Made by a program: the position numbers and the translations under genes
From: Candidatus Mediterraneibacter gallistercoris
GTDB taxonomy: Bacteria > Bacillota_A > Clostridia > Lachnospirales > Lachnospiraceae
Length of the DNA: 18,190 nucleotides
Direction of reading: 5' to 3'
Assembly: GCA_019119745.1 (NCBI GenBank)
Contig: DWWI01000057.1
Coordinates: 1 to 18,190, forward strand
Notes under the pieces: model-generated
The model's database searches: none
What the model saw: the letters and a program-made list of their open reading frames with translations, nothing else
What the model was told of the DNA's origin: nothing
Shown: one piece after another, positions 1 to 7,028 of the stretch
Numbering within the stretch: position 1 is the first letter of the stretch
Layout of the letters: each line of letters starts with the position of its first letter

Positions 1-124
1 CGTTGGAACCGATCACTTCGCTGGATACTACCTTGTTATCCTCTATCTCATACACTTTAAACTGCTCTGTCCGTCCAAAATGCTGAAAAATGTTTCCGTT
101 ATCATATGTTACAGCTATTTTCAT
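1..124 (-). CDS. NifX/NifB-type dinitrogenase Mo-Fe cofactor domain protein (5' part only)
   Basis: Only the first 41 codons lie in the window; the gene continues past base 1. It begins with ATG at 124-122, preceded by an AGGAG site (rc of 134-139) with about 8 bases between. The translation starts MKIAVTYDNGNIFQHFGRTE and continues QFKVYEIEDNKVVSSEVIGSN. The pattern KIAV-x-x-(D/E)-x-G-x-(V/I)-x-x-HFG followed by a short strand ending in a negatively charged turn is typical of the dinitrogenase iron-molybdenum cofactor biosynthesis family (NifX, NafY, NifB C-terminus). In Firmicutes lacking nitrogenase, these small proteins are usually stand-alone and of unknown metal-cluster role. It is divergent from the alcohol dehydrogenase gene and has its own promoter. 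Family assignment is from recognition of a partial sequence, so function is left open. Confidence 0.8.
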   Translation of the reverse strand, partial: MKIAVTYDNGNIFQHFGRTEQFKVYEIEDNKVVSSEVIGSN

Positions 125-163
125 CTCTTTAACTCTCCTGTTTTGTATATTTCTTCCTTATCC

Positions 164-191
164 ATTATCGCCATTCCGCTGATAATGTCAA
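164..191 (-). promoter_or_regulatory. Sigma-A promoter for the leftward NifX-like gene
   Basis: Reading the minus strand, a perfect TTGACA -35 box (191-186) is followed after 16 bases by GATAAT (169-164). This sits 40-67 bases upstream of the start codon at 124. It is back to back with the rightward promoter at 203-231, with only 11 bases between the two -35 boxes, so the two polymerases could hardly bind together. Confidence 0.65.
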
Positions 192-208
192 TACTTGATT
201 TATTGACA
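186..208. promoter_or_regulatory. Inverted repeat across both -35 boxes, candidate operator
   Basis: TGTCAATA (186-193) and TATTGACA (201-208) are perfect 8-base inverted copies separated by 7 bases. Six of the eight positions in each arm are the -35 hexamers of the two divergent promoters, so part of the symmetry follows from promoter consensus; the extra TA/TA pair goes beyond it. A dimeric regulator here could repress both directions. I do not recognise it as a Rex or FNR/CRP consensus site. Confidence 0.4.
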
Positions 209-231
209 AATAAAATTGCAACTGCTAATAT
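203..231 (+). promoter_or_regulatory. Strong sigma-A promoter for the adh-aldh pair
   Basis: Perfect TTGACA (203-208), a 17-base spacer and TAATAT (226-231), with a TG at 223-224 giving an extended -10. Predicted transcription start is near 238, about 50 bases before the start codon at 291. A second TATAAT at 247-252 has no -35 partner at normal spacing. Confidence 0.75.
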
Positions 232-290
232 TTTCAGGAAATACATTATAATAAGAAGCGCTTTAACTGCGCCGGAAAGGATCTGTTACC

Positions 291-1577
291 ATGAACCCTC
301 TAAAGAAAATCTACTGCAGGACTTTTCAGACAGGATTAAAAATCGCCCTGCCGTTCCTGCCCTATCGGAAGCCCAGGATCGTCGGCAGTGTAAAAGCTCT
401 GCCGGAAATCATTCAGAAGAAGAACTGCAGTAAAGTTCTGATCATAACGGATGCAGGCATCCGTAAACTGGGATTGACGCGCCGTCTGGAAAAGGCTCTT
501 GAAAATGCAGACATTCCCTTCTGTATTTATGACAGAACGGTAGCCAATCCGATTACTGAGAATGTGGCGGATGCGATGGAGATTTATCTGAATGAAGGGT
601 GCGACTGTATCATCGGCTTCGGCGGCGGATCCAGTATGGACTGCGCAAAAGCTGTAGGCGCCCGCATCGCAAAACCGAAGCAGTCTCTGGCGAAAATGAA
701 GGGAATTCTAAAAGTGCATAAAAAGCTTCCGCTTCTGATGGCAGTGCCCACTACTGCAGGTACCGGAAGTGAAACGACGCTGGCAGCAGTCATTACGGAT
801 GCGCAGACCCGATATAAATATGCAATCAATGATTTCCCGTTGATCCCGAGATATGCAGTTCTCGATCCCAAAGTTACACTCAGCCTGCCTCCGTTTATCA
901 CAGCAACAACAGGTATGGATGCCCTGACCCATGCAGTAGAGGCATACATAGGGAATTCGACCACTTACGGTACACGCAAGGACGCTCTGCTGGCTGTGCA
1001 GCTGATTTTTGAAAATATCGACACCGCATATAATGACGGCGGCAATGTAGAAGCGCGCCGCAATATGCTCCACGCTTCATTCTACGCCGGATGTGCATTT
1101 ACCAAGTCTTATGTAGGATATGTACATGCCATCGCACACTCTCTCGGCGGAGAATATAATGTTCCCCACGGACTTGCCAATGCAGTGATCCTTCCCATGA
1201 TACTGGAAGCCTACGGTAAGAAGATCCAAAAAAAGCTTTCACGTCTGGCCATTACTGCCGGGCTTGCAGATGAGGACACTCCATGCGACGAGGCTGCCGG
1301 CAGATTTATACAGGCCATTAAAGATATGAAGAAGCGCTTCGGCATCGGTGATAAAATACCTGAGATACAGGAGACAGATATTCCAAAGCTTGCCCATTAC
1401 GCGGACAAAGAGGCCAATCCGCTCTACCCTGTCCCGGTTCTCATGGATGCATCGGAACTGGAGCAGTTCTATCGTATGCTGATGACAGATACCGGGGAAG
1501 ATCCGGAAAAAGAACCGGATGCGGAAAACAATATTTCGGGAAAAGGAGCAGATGAAGATGACGGAACAGGAAATTAA
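291..1577 (+). CDS. Iron-containing (type III) alcohol dehydrogenase
   Basis: Predicted cytosolic 428-residue enzyme interconverting an alcohol and its aldehyde with NAD(P)H. The nucleotide-binding GGGSSMDCAKA lies at 111-121 and PTTAGTGSE at 153-161. The metal-binding signature aligns with the E. coli FucO ligands: Asp210 and His214 (GMDALTHAVEAY), His279 (VHAIAHSLGG) and His293 (PHGLANA). Start choice: GAAAGGA at 275-281 sits 9 bases before ATG. Length is longer than the usual 380-400 residues because of an acidic low-complexity tail (about 401-428) that runs through the ribosome site and start of the next gene. The overlap with the aldehyde dehydrogenase (20 bases) suggests translational coupling and a joint alcohol-aldehyde-acid route. 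The substrate cannot be told from the sequence. Confidence 0.93.
   Translation: MNPLKKIYCRTFQTGLKIALPFLPYRKPRIVGSVKALPEIIQKKNCSKVLIITDAGIRKLGLTRRLEKALENADIPFCIYDRTVANPITENVADAMEIYLNEGCDCIIGFGGGSSMDCAKAVGARIAKPKQSLAKMKGILKVHKKLPLLMAVPTTAGTGSETTLAAVITDAQTRYKYAINDFPLIPRYAVLDPKVTLSLPPFITATTGMDALTHAVEAYIGNSTTYGTRKDALLAVQLIFENIDTAYNDGGNVEARRNMLHASFYAGCAFTKSYVGYVHAIAHSLGGEYNVPHGLANAVILPMILEAYGKKIQKKLSRLAITAGLADEDTPCDEAAGRFIQAIKDMKKRFGIGDKIPEIQETDIPKLAHYADKEANPLYPVPVLMDASELEQFYRMLMTDTGEDPEKEPDAENNISGKGADEDDGTGN
1541..1548 (+). promoter_or_regulatory. Ribosome binding site deciding the aldehyde dehydrogenase start
   Basis: AAAAGGAG lies inside the 3' end of the alcohol dehydrogenase gene. It is 9 bases before the ATG at 1558 and only 3 before the ATG at 1552, and it lies downstream of the ATG at 1519, so 1558 is the best start. 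Confidence 0.75.
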
Positions 1578-2937
1578 GGATATCGTAACAAGGCAGAGAA
1601 AATATTTTTACACCGGTGCCACACTTCCGGTCAATACCCGTCTTGCGGCACTTCAGAAACTTTATAATGCCATCTCCGGACATGAAACGGAAATCCACGA
1701 CGCTCTGAAAAAAGATCTTGGGAAAAGCGGATTTGAAAGTTATATGTGCGAAACCGGCCTGGTGCTGGAAGAGATCAGCTATATGCTGAAGCATACGAAA
1801 CGTTTTGCCGGAGAGAAAACAGTTCGGACACCTCTGGCACAGTTCCGCTCCCGGAGCTATAAAAAGCCGTCGCCGTATGGCGTGACGCTGATCATGAGTC
1901 CGTGGAATTATCCCTTTATGCTGACGCTCTCTCCTCTTGTCGATGCATTGGCTGCAGGAAATACAGCGGTAGTAAAGCCAAGCGCCTACTCTCCGCACAC
2001 CAGTGAAGTGATCCTGCATATCCTTTCTGAGTGCTTTGAACCGCAGTATGTTGCCGTGGTAACCGGTGGACGGGCGGAAAACACGTGCCTCCTTCATGAG
2101 CACTTTGACTATATCTTCTTCACCGGAAGCCAGGCTGTTGGAAAAGAGGTTATGCGAAACGCGGCAGAATATCTGACACCGATTACTCTTGAACTGGGCG
2201 GAAAGAGTCCGTGCATCGTGGATCAGACGGCTGATATCAAACTGGCAGCAAGAAGGATTGTGTTCGGAAAATATCTGAACTGCGGACAGACCTGTGTGGC
2301 TCCTGACTATGTTTACTGCCACCGCTCTGTCAAAGACAAACTGATAAAAGAAGTGCAGAAGGAGATACGCAGACAGTTCGGGAAACAGCCGCTTCAAAAT
2401 TCAAATTACGGGAAGATCATTAATGAAAAGCATTTCGACCGTATCATGGGTCTGATCGATGAAAAGAAGGTGGTACACGGAGGAAATTCTGACCGTAAAA
2501 CGCTCCGTATTGAACCTACGGTTATGGATAATGTAACATTTTCCGATGCGGTTATGCAGGAAGAAATCTTCGGGCCTGTTATGCCGATCCTGGTATATGA
2601 CAATCTGGATGAGGTGATCCGACGTATCAACATCATGCCCCATCCTCTGGCACTTTACTTCTTTACATCCGACAAGGCAGCTGCAAAAAAAGTAACTTCG
2701 CGTTGCGGGTTCGGCGGAGGCTGCATCAACGATACCATTATCCATCTGGCAACCACGGAGATGGGATTCGGCGGATTCGGCGAAAGCGGAATGGGCGCAT
2801 ACCACGGGAAGCCCGGTTTCGATACGTTCTCTCATTATAAGAGCATTGTCGATAAGAAGACATGGATCGATCTGCCGATGCGGTATCAGCCATATCGGAA
2901 ACTGTATGAAAAAATGGTGAGATTTTTCCTGAAATAG
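1558..2937 (+). CDS. NAD(P)-dependent aldehyde dehydrogenase (class 3-like)
   Basis: Oxidises an aldehyde to the acid (459 residues from the chosen ATG). Visible family landmarks, numbered from that start: SPWNYPF with Asn117, VVKPS with Lys140 for cofactor binding, FTGS at 188-191, ELGGKSP with general-base Glu212, the catalytic Cys246 in NCGQTC, and EEIFGPVMP. The short N-terminus and a C-terminal basic/aromatic region are typical of the membrane-associated or soluble class 3-like ALDHs of Firmicutes. In-frame ATGs at 1519 and 1552 are less likely because of ribosome-site placement. It is co-transcribed with the overlapping alcohol dehydrogenase. The pair probably handles a reactive aldehyde formed in fermentation or from scavenged alcohols; the actual substrate is unknown. 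Confidence 0.92.
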   Translation: MTEQEIKDIVTRQRKYFYTGATLPVNTRLAALQKLYNAISGHETEIHDALKKDLGKSGFESYMCETGLVLEEISYMLKHTKRFAGEKTVRTPLAQFRSRSYKKPSPYGVTLIMSPWNYPFMLTLSPLVDALAAGNTAVVKPSAYSPHTSEVILHILSECFEPQYVAVVTGGRAENTCLLHEHFDYIFFTGSQAVGKEVMRNAAEYLTPITLELGGKSPCIVDQTADIKLAARRIVFGKYLNCGQTCVAPDYVYCHRSVKDKLIKEVQKEIRRQFGKQPLQNSNYGKIINEKHFDRIMGLIDEKKVVHGGNSDRKTLRIEPTVMDNVTFSDAVMQEEIFGPVMPILVYDNLDEVIRRINIMPHPLALYFFTSDKAAAKKVTSRCGFGGGCINDTIIHLATTEMGFGGFGESGMGAYHGKPGFDTFSHYKSIVDKKTWIDLPMRYQPYRKLYEKMVRFFLK

Positions 2938-2964
2938 TAAAATAATTAAGATCTTTACATATAA

Positions 2965-3001
2965 AGGAGCGCTGTTCGACATATTGTCTTCCAGCGCTTC
3001 T
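2965..3001. terminator. Bidirectional hairpin between convergent units
   Basis: Arms 2965-2974 (AGGAGCGCTG) and 2992-3001 pair over 10 positions with one G-U wobble; a 4-bp upper stem (2978-2981 with 2985-2988) caps it. The plus side is followed by a pyrimidine-rich run and the minus side by TTTATAT. Its place, just past the aldehyde dehydrogenase stop and just past the DUF1810 remnant, fits termination of both units. The U-tracts are imperfect. Confidence 0.6.
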
Positions 3002-3004
3002 CTC

Positions 3005-3234
3005 CTATTCTCTTTCTTCTTTCTCCAGAATATCCAATGTTTTGACGTCCCGTCTTCCATTGTAATATTTCTCAATCACCTGCGTAAGACTGAAGTGCTG
3101 CTGAAGCCAAGGCCATGGATTTGAGGAAATATGTACCACATCCAATGGGTACGTTTATGTCCGTTCCGGATCTCTGCCAAAGCTGTATCAAAATCTCTTT
3201 CCTGAGCCTCTGTAAACCGTTGTAATCCGCTCAT
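3005..3234 (-). pseudogene. DUF1810 family gene with internal deletion
   Basis: The start is convincing: AGGAGGT (rc of 3241-3247) lies 6 bases before ATG at 3234. The first 44 codons or so read as a DUF1810 N-terminus, with LQRFTEAQ, ALAEIRNG, HWMWYIFPQ and GLGFSS. The frame then meets a TGA at 3078-3076 after only 52 codons, while intact members are about 140-145 residues. In another frame, ending with TAG at 3007-3005, the sequence reads QVIEKYYNGRRDVKTLDIL followed by a short charged end, which matches the family's C-terminus. So both ends survive and roughly 200 bases of the middle are missing, with a frame change at the junction (about 3075-3100). It is last in the operon, 52 bases after the 90-residue gene. 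The biochemical role of DUF1810 is not known. A 52-residue product could still be translated. Confidence 0.8.
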
Positions 3235-3240
3235 CTCTAC

Positions 3241-3247
3241 ACCTCCT
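3241..3247 (-). promoter_or_regulatory. Consensus ribosome binding site of the DUF1810 remnant
   Basis: The minus strand reads AGGAGGT 6 bases before the ATG at 3234. It fixes this start over the longer upstream frame that reaches 3360 and overlaps the preceding gene. The site is intact although the gene is broken, which suggests recent decay. Confidence 0.7.
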
Positions 3248-3286
3248 GATAATTCTATTTTCCTGTTCCTCCTCGTTGTCCTGTGT

Positions 3287-3559
3287 TTACAGACCGTTGT
3301 TATAAATATCATTGAGTACAGCCTGTGCCTGTTCCATTTCTTTTTTCTGTATGATCGCATCCCGGTCGCTTAAGATCGCCAGCATCTCATCTACCAGATC
3401 TTCTATCCTGGGATTTGTCACCCGGTACAGATATCCCAGCATTCTGGTGGCAGTGTAGTCCGTATTCATATTTTTATATGCAATTTCCGCACAGAATTCT
3501 TTCGGGTAGCCTTTACTCATCAGAACTCTGTACAGTTCGTCTGTTCTCTCTGATGCCAT
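3287..3559 (-). CDS. Conserved hypothetical protein, 90 residues
   Basis: I do not recognise a named family with certainty. The product is a soluble, mostly helical, acidic protein without signal peptide or membrane segment. Distinct pieces are YPKEFCAEIAYKNMNTDYTA, a central RMLGYLYRV, and a helical VDEMLAILSDRDAIIQKKEMEQAQAVLNDIYNNGL end. The style resembles short hypothetical proteins I have seen in Lachnospiraceae genomes, so I consider it a real gene, but this memory cannot be confirmed here. The start at 3559 has a weak GAAGGTG site 8 bases upstream that overlaps the end of the DUF1653 gene; only 5 bases separate the two, so they are translationally linked. Function unknown. Confidence 0.75.
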   Translation of the reverse strand: MASERTDELYRVLMSKGYPKEFCAEIAYKNMNTDYTATRMLGYLYRVTNPRIEDLVDEMLAILSDRDAIIQKKEMEQAQAVLNDIYNNGL

Positions 3560-3564
3560 ACTCT

Positions 3565-4020
3565 TTACACCTTCACTTTTTCGAAGCGGTACTGCTGTCT
3601 GATATCCGGGTATTTTTCTCTGTCAACTTCGCTCATAAACATAGTGTATGGTCTGGCGCACACTTTAAAAGGTGAATACAGAGCCTGATAGATGACCAGT
3701 CTTTCACCGGTTTCTGTGTGCTGCGCGAAAGCGAGTACCTTATACAGATATTCCGATGTTTCAGCAGAAACCCATTCCCTCTTAAAATGCTGCACGATAT
3801 CGCCGACACATATGTCTCTCTGTATTTCCGGTTCTTCTGCGGGCGGTTCCGGTTCAGTATCAAGCTCGACATACTCGTCTTTGTCCAGCGAGACCGGTAC
3901 TCCGGATTTCCCTTCGACATGTATGCCGCCATACCATGTGCCTGTGACCTCAAAGATATCTCCGATGTCATAATCACTGTTAAACTCGTCATTTTTGTTT
4001 ATAATTCTTATCCTTGACAT
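3565..4020 (-). CDS. DUF1653 domain protein
   Basis: 151 residues in two parts. Residues about 10-55 form a small beta-rich, SH3/KOW-like stretch ([20 protein letters not shown]) and 56-70 a Glu/Pro linker. The C-terminal part, about 72-148, is a DUF1653 domain: [55 protein letters not shown] and a terminal RFEKV. Domain order VQHFK, then the HTETGE turn, then RPYTMF is characteristic of the family, whose function is unknown. ATG at 4020 is preceded by a strong AAGGAGGG (rc of 4025-4032). It starts 14 bases after the LTA-synthase-like gene ends, so it is in that operon. Nothing visible suggests secretion; likely cytosolic. Confidence 0.82.
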   Translation of the reverse strand: MSRIRIINKNDEFNSDYDIGDIFEVTGTWYGGIHVEGKSGVPVSLDKDEYVELDTEPEPPAEEPEIQRDICVGDIVQHFKREWVSAETSEYLYKVLAFAQHTETGERLVIYQALYSPFKVCARPYTMFMSEVDREKYPDIRQQYRFEKVKV

Positions 4021-4034
4021 ATTTCCCTCCTTAT

Positions 4035-6137
4035 TTATTCCAGAGCCTGCCGGTAGTAATCATTTTCAATGATCAACTGCCCCAGTTTCAGCCGGCTGCT
4101 TACAATGTATTTTATATTCTCGACATATACATTCATCTCTTCTTCACTCATATTTTCGCCGTCTGCCGGAACAAATGTCTCAGTATATCTGTTATACATT
4201 CCTCTTTCCGTCAGCCATGAGTTTGAGAAAAATATCACGATGGGATCAGCTGTGGACAGTACATCTGTTCCGGCCATCATTCGTGAGTCATAATCTAGGC
4301 CAAGGAGATTTGACAATGTAGGAAGTATGTCCACCTGACTGCATGGTTTATCGATCTCCACCGGTTCCTTCATACTTCCGGACCATAGTATCCATGTATT
4401 CCGGTATACATCTGTATCAATCGTCTCTTCATCGAGGTTTTCAAGAGAATCCGCATTGAATGATTTTCCGGCAAGTTCTTCCAGTACATCCAGATCGGAG
4501 TATGGGATGTGATCCGGCGCCATTGCGATCACAGTCTTATCGGCAATTCCGGCATCTTCCAGATATTCAACCAACCTTGTAAGACCTTTTTCCAGTTCAA
4601 GATTAGCGGCTATGTACGCCTTTGTCTTTTCTGAGTAGGGAATATCCTCCACAAGCTCGCGGTTGCGTGCCGACATCTGGCTGTCAGAAAATCCATAGGG
4701 AAGGTGTCCGCTTATCGTCAGATAATAAATATGGAAAGGCTGAAGATCCTTATATTCGTTAAAGGTCTGTTCGATCATATAGTCGTCTGACTGAGGCCAT
4801 AAAGCATTTCCGTATTCATTCACTTCTGCATCCAGCGGATGTTCACATTCGGTAAACTGACGCCAGTCGTAGCCCAGATTCGGATGCGACAGTTCACGTC
4901 CGTACATATTCTGGTTGAAATGATATCCTACAGAAGTATACCCTTCTCCGTTCAGCTGATTTGCCAGTGTAAAAGGAAGATATGTCCCCTGCTCTCCGGT
5001 CTCTGTCATGCTGACCGGAAATCCTGCTTTCGGATACAGGCCGGTAATGTTCTGGAACTCACCGCCGGAAGTACTTGTAAAGTGCAGTGTAGAATAAAAA
5101 TTATTAAATACAAAACCTTCGTGCGAGAGCCGGTATAATGTAGGCGTCAGTTCGGGATCGATCATATATCCGCTGAATCCCTCCGCCGTGATGAAGATAA
5201 CATTGTAGCCTTCAAACATACCCGTATATTCGTTCTGCCGTGTCGGTGTCAGGGAATCGAAATATTCGCTCAGCCATTCGGAGTCACTGCTTGAAGCATT
5301 CTCCTTGAGAGCGGAAAAATCAATATCCAGGGCATTATAAGGATATTCTTTCTGTGCCGGTTCCTGACCGGAAGTTTCTCCGGATACGGCGGAGGCCGCC
5401 TCTTCATCGACCGGCGCTGATCCACTGTCGGGAACTCCGAATATACTGTGCTTTACATCAAGTCGAAGCATCGTGATAATACCGAGCTGTTCAACCTGGT
5501 CATCTGTATTAGTATCAGTCCGATACAGCCTTTTCGGCGTGAAATCTCCCTGCCAGGGCAAAACAAATATGATGGCCAGAGCAGCCATGTGAGCTGCCAG
5601 GGCGATGAATAAGACAACCAGCCCTTTTCCGATATTTCTTCTCCGGAGCAGATTGGAATACTGCTGTCTGCTTTGCTGAAGCTTTCTTGGCAGCGAGGTA
5701 TCTTTCAGTGCCGGAATCCTTATACAGACCCAATAACATAAAAACGGAATTATAAGCATTAAAAATATTCCGGTTTTATTATCCAGAATCGAGCCCGCAA
5801 CAGTCGAAGCATAATCTGTCAGTTTATTGCCTGCCGCTGTTTCGGCCCCGCTGAATATCTGATAGTACTGCTGCAGAATATCCTTGCAGATACACTCAAC
5901 AGTAAACATTAAGGAGGCGGCAGTAATAATGACAAATCCTATAATTCTGGCATGCTGTTCTGCAATGAAAAACAGAATACCGGAGCAGATCATCCCCGCC
6001 GCAAAAGCGAGAATCAGAAATACCGGCGCATATTTCATACTGAGATTCATATATAGATGAAATACAGTTTCAAGATAGACGAATAAAATCGGAAAACATA
6101 TTCTCCAGTTTTTTAAAAGTTTAACCAGCTTTTTCAT
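4035..6137 (-). CDS. LTA synthase-like membrane sulfatase-fold phosphoglycerol transferase
   Basis: 700-residue polytopic protein with about five N-terminal membrane segments (near 12-32, 38-58, 64-84, 122-140, 171-193) and a large extracellular alkaline-phosphatase/sulfatase-fold domain. Catalytic residues align with LtaS: metal ligand Glu319 (ITAEGFSG), nucleophile Thr356 (HFTSTSGGE), and Asp542-His543 (APDHIPYS). Arg414 and His478 (SGHLPY) correspond to substrate-pocket residues. Family members transfer glycerol phosphate from phosphatidylglycerol to build lipoteichoic acid or modify other surface glycans. An unusual acidic Ser/Ala/Glu-rich stretch (about 236-300) links membrane part and enzyme domain. 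The ribosome site is a modest GGGGGA. It follows the TraX-like gene by about 97 bases with no clear promoter or terminator between. Which polymer it makes is inference; it could be a second, specialised LtaS paralog. Confidence 0.88.
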   Translation of the reverse strand: MKKLVKLLKNWRICFPILFVYLETVFHLYMNLSMKYAPVFLILAFAAGMICSGILFFIAEQHARIIGFVIITAASLMFTVECICKDILQQYYQIFSGAETAAGNKLTDYASTVAGSILDNKTGIFLMLIIPFLCYWVCIRIPALKDTSLPRKLQQSRQQYSNLLRRRNIGKGLVVLFIALAAHMAALAIIFVLPWQGDFTPKRLYRTDTNTDDQVEQLGIITMLRLDVKHSIFGVPDSGSAPVDEEAASAVSGETSGQEPAQKEYPYNALDIDFSALKENASSSDSEWLSEYFDSLTPTRQNEYTGMFEGYNVIFITAEGFSGYMIDPELTPTLYRLSHEGFVFNNFYSTLHFTSTSGGEFQNITGLYPKAGFPVSMTETGEQGTYLPFTLANQLNGEGYTSVGYHFNQNMYGRELSHPNLGYDWRQFTECEHPLDAEVNEYGNALWPQSDDYMIEQTFNEYKDLQPFHIYYLTISGHLPYGFSDSQMSARNRELVEDIPYSEKTKAYIAANLELEKGLTRLVEYLEDAGIADKTVIAMAPDHIPYSDLDVLEELAGKSFNADSLENLDEETIDTDVYRNTWILWSGSMKEPVEIDKPCSQVDILPTLSNLLGLDYDSRMMAGTDVLSTADPIVIFFSNSWLTERGMYNRYTETFVPADGENMSEEEMNVYVENIKYIVSSRLKLGQLIIENDYYRQALE

Positions 6138-6233
6138 TTTTCCCCCATATCCGCTGAAAAAGCAGACATCATTTGTAATACAGTTTCTATGTGACTGTTT
6201 TATGGATCTGCCCTGCGCTCTGGTATGCTTCCT

Positions 6234-6998
6234 TTAGAGAGCACAGATTCTGATGATGCCCAATATAAGCAGATGCACCGGATAGAACCAGTAAAAGAAC
6301 CATTTTGAAAATGTTTTTCCGCGTTCCATCCTTTTCCCGTTATACAGTCGTACGATCACCACTCCTGCCGCCAGAATACCGGCAGCCGACAGTATCGCAT
6401 AGACGAATGCGTACATTATCCCCGGTAAACCGGTTCCGGGATTGAAATTCATCAGTGCAAAAAGTCCCGCACCTGTCAGGTAGGCTTTTCTGATACGTCT
6501 TTTATCTTTTCCGGCACGGGCAAATAATACCGTAAACAGCGGTGCCACAAGAGCCCAGTCGGAAAATAACGACAGAATAAACAAACCGGCAATAAGGAAA
6601 ATCCGCACAAGCTCATTTCCTGCAAGATCCATGACAAACAGGATGCAAAAGCAGAGAAACAGAGTAAATATCATATTAAAACCGCAGAATGATATGATCT
6701 TTTCACCGGTATATACTTCCGAAAACGCAAGGCAGAACGGCAGCTCGGATATCAGTGCAAACACAGCCAGCCGCCGGGCATACTTTTTCTTCGACCTTGT
6801 GTAATGATAACCTTCTACCAGGAAATAGCACATGACCGGTGCGGTAAAATATCCGATATCTACAAGGACTGTAAAAAGCATTGTCCCGGGCTCCAGAAAA
6901 ATATTCGCCACATGATTCAGAAACATTGTAAACATTGCAATATATTTGATTGCATCGCGGTTTAAAAGTTTCAAATCATCTGCACACTGCGCTGTCAT
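6234..6998 (-). CDS. TraX family integral membrane protein
   Basis: 254 residues, very hydrophobic, about eight membrane segments. Family landmarks are KYIAMFTMFLNHV (18-30), VEGYHYTRSKKKYARRL (61-77), FNMIFTLFLCF near 108, SDWAL near 146 and the C-terminal FYWFYPVHLLIL (235-246). TraX of the F plasmid is required for N-acetylation of pilin; chromosomal relatives in Firmicutes have no pilin partner and are thought to be membrane acyltransferase-like proteins, target unknown. There are no conjugation genes here, so this is not an F-type element. Position between the metallophosphoesterase and the LTA-synthase-like gene hints at surface polymer modification (inference). The only in-frame ATG has an AGAGGAG 15 bases upstream, an unusually long gap, so initiation may be weak. 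Confidence 0.85.
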   Translation of the reverse strand: MTAQCADDLKLLNRDAIKYIAMFTMFLNHVANIFLEPGTMLFTVLVDIGYFTAPVMCYFLVEGYHYTRSKKKYARRLAVFALISELPFCLAFSEVYTGEKIISFCGFNMIFTLFLCFCILFVMDLAGNELVRIFLIAGLFILSLFSDWALVAPLFTVLFARAGKDKRRIRKAYLTGAGLFALMNFNPGTGLPGIMYAFVYAILSAAGILAAGVVIVRLYNGKRMERGKTFSKWFFYWFYPVHLLILGIIRICAL

Positions 6999-7013
6999 TG
7001 ATTATTGCTCACG

Positions 7014-7020
7014 CTCCTCT
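7014..7020 (-). promoter_or_regulatory. Distant ribosome site of the TraX-like gene
   Basis: AGAGGAG on the minus strand lies 15 bases before the ATG at 6998, longer than the usual 5-10. An in-frame stop (7004-7002) rules out a nearer upstream start, so either the spacing is used as is or translation is poor or coupled. Confidence 0.4.
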
Positions 7021-7028
7021 TATTAAAC

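Noticed and set aside
80..433. Plus-strand open frame overlapping the NifX-like gene and the start of the alcohol dehydrogenase
   Set aside because: It runs antisense to a recognisable protein, crosses both promoters, has no ribosome site and no family resemblance.
1519..1557. Earlier ATG for the aldehyde dehydrogenase
   Set aside because: The ribosome site at 1541-1548 lies downstream of it; ATG at 1558 has proper spacing and gives the family's normal N-terminus.
1441..2397. Long minus-strand open frame of 318 codons opposite the aldehyde dehydrogenase
   Set aside because: The plus strand encodes a fully conserved enzyme here; the antisense translation has no domain-like pattern and no ribosome site.
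2401..3075. Minus-strand open frame of 224 codons opposite the aldehyde dehydrogenase end
   Set aside because: It covers the DUF1810 tail in the wrong frame, crosses a terminator hairpin, and then runs antisense to a conserved gene.
3266..3275. GAGGAGG-like ribosome site on the minus strand between the 90-residue gene and the DUF1810 remnant
   Set aside because: No ATG, GTG or TTG follows at usable distance before the next, better site; probably chance or a leftover.
6138..6233. Possible promoter or terminator between the TraX-like and LTA-synthase-like genes
   Set aside because: Only a 5-bp ACAGT/ACTGT hairpin and no -35/-10 pair at normal spacing are visible.
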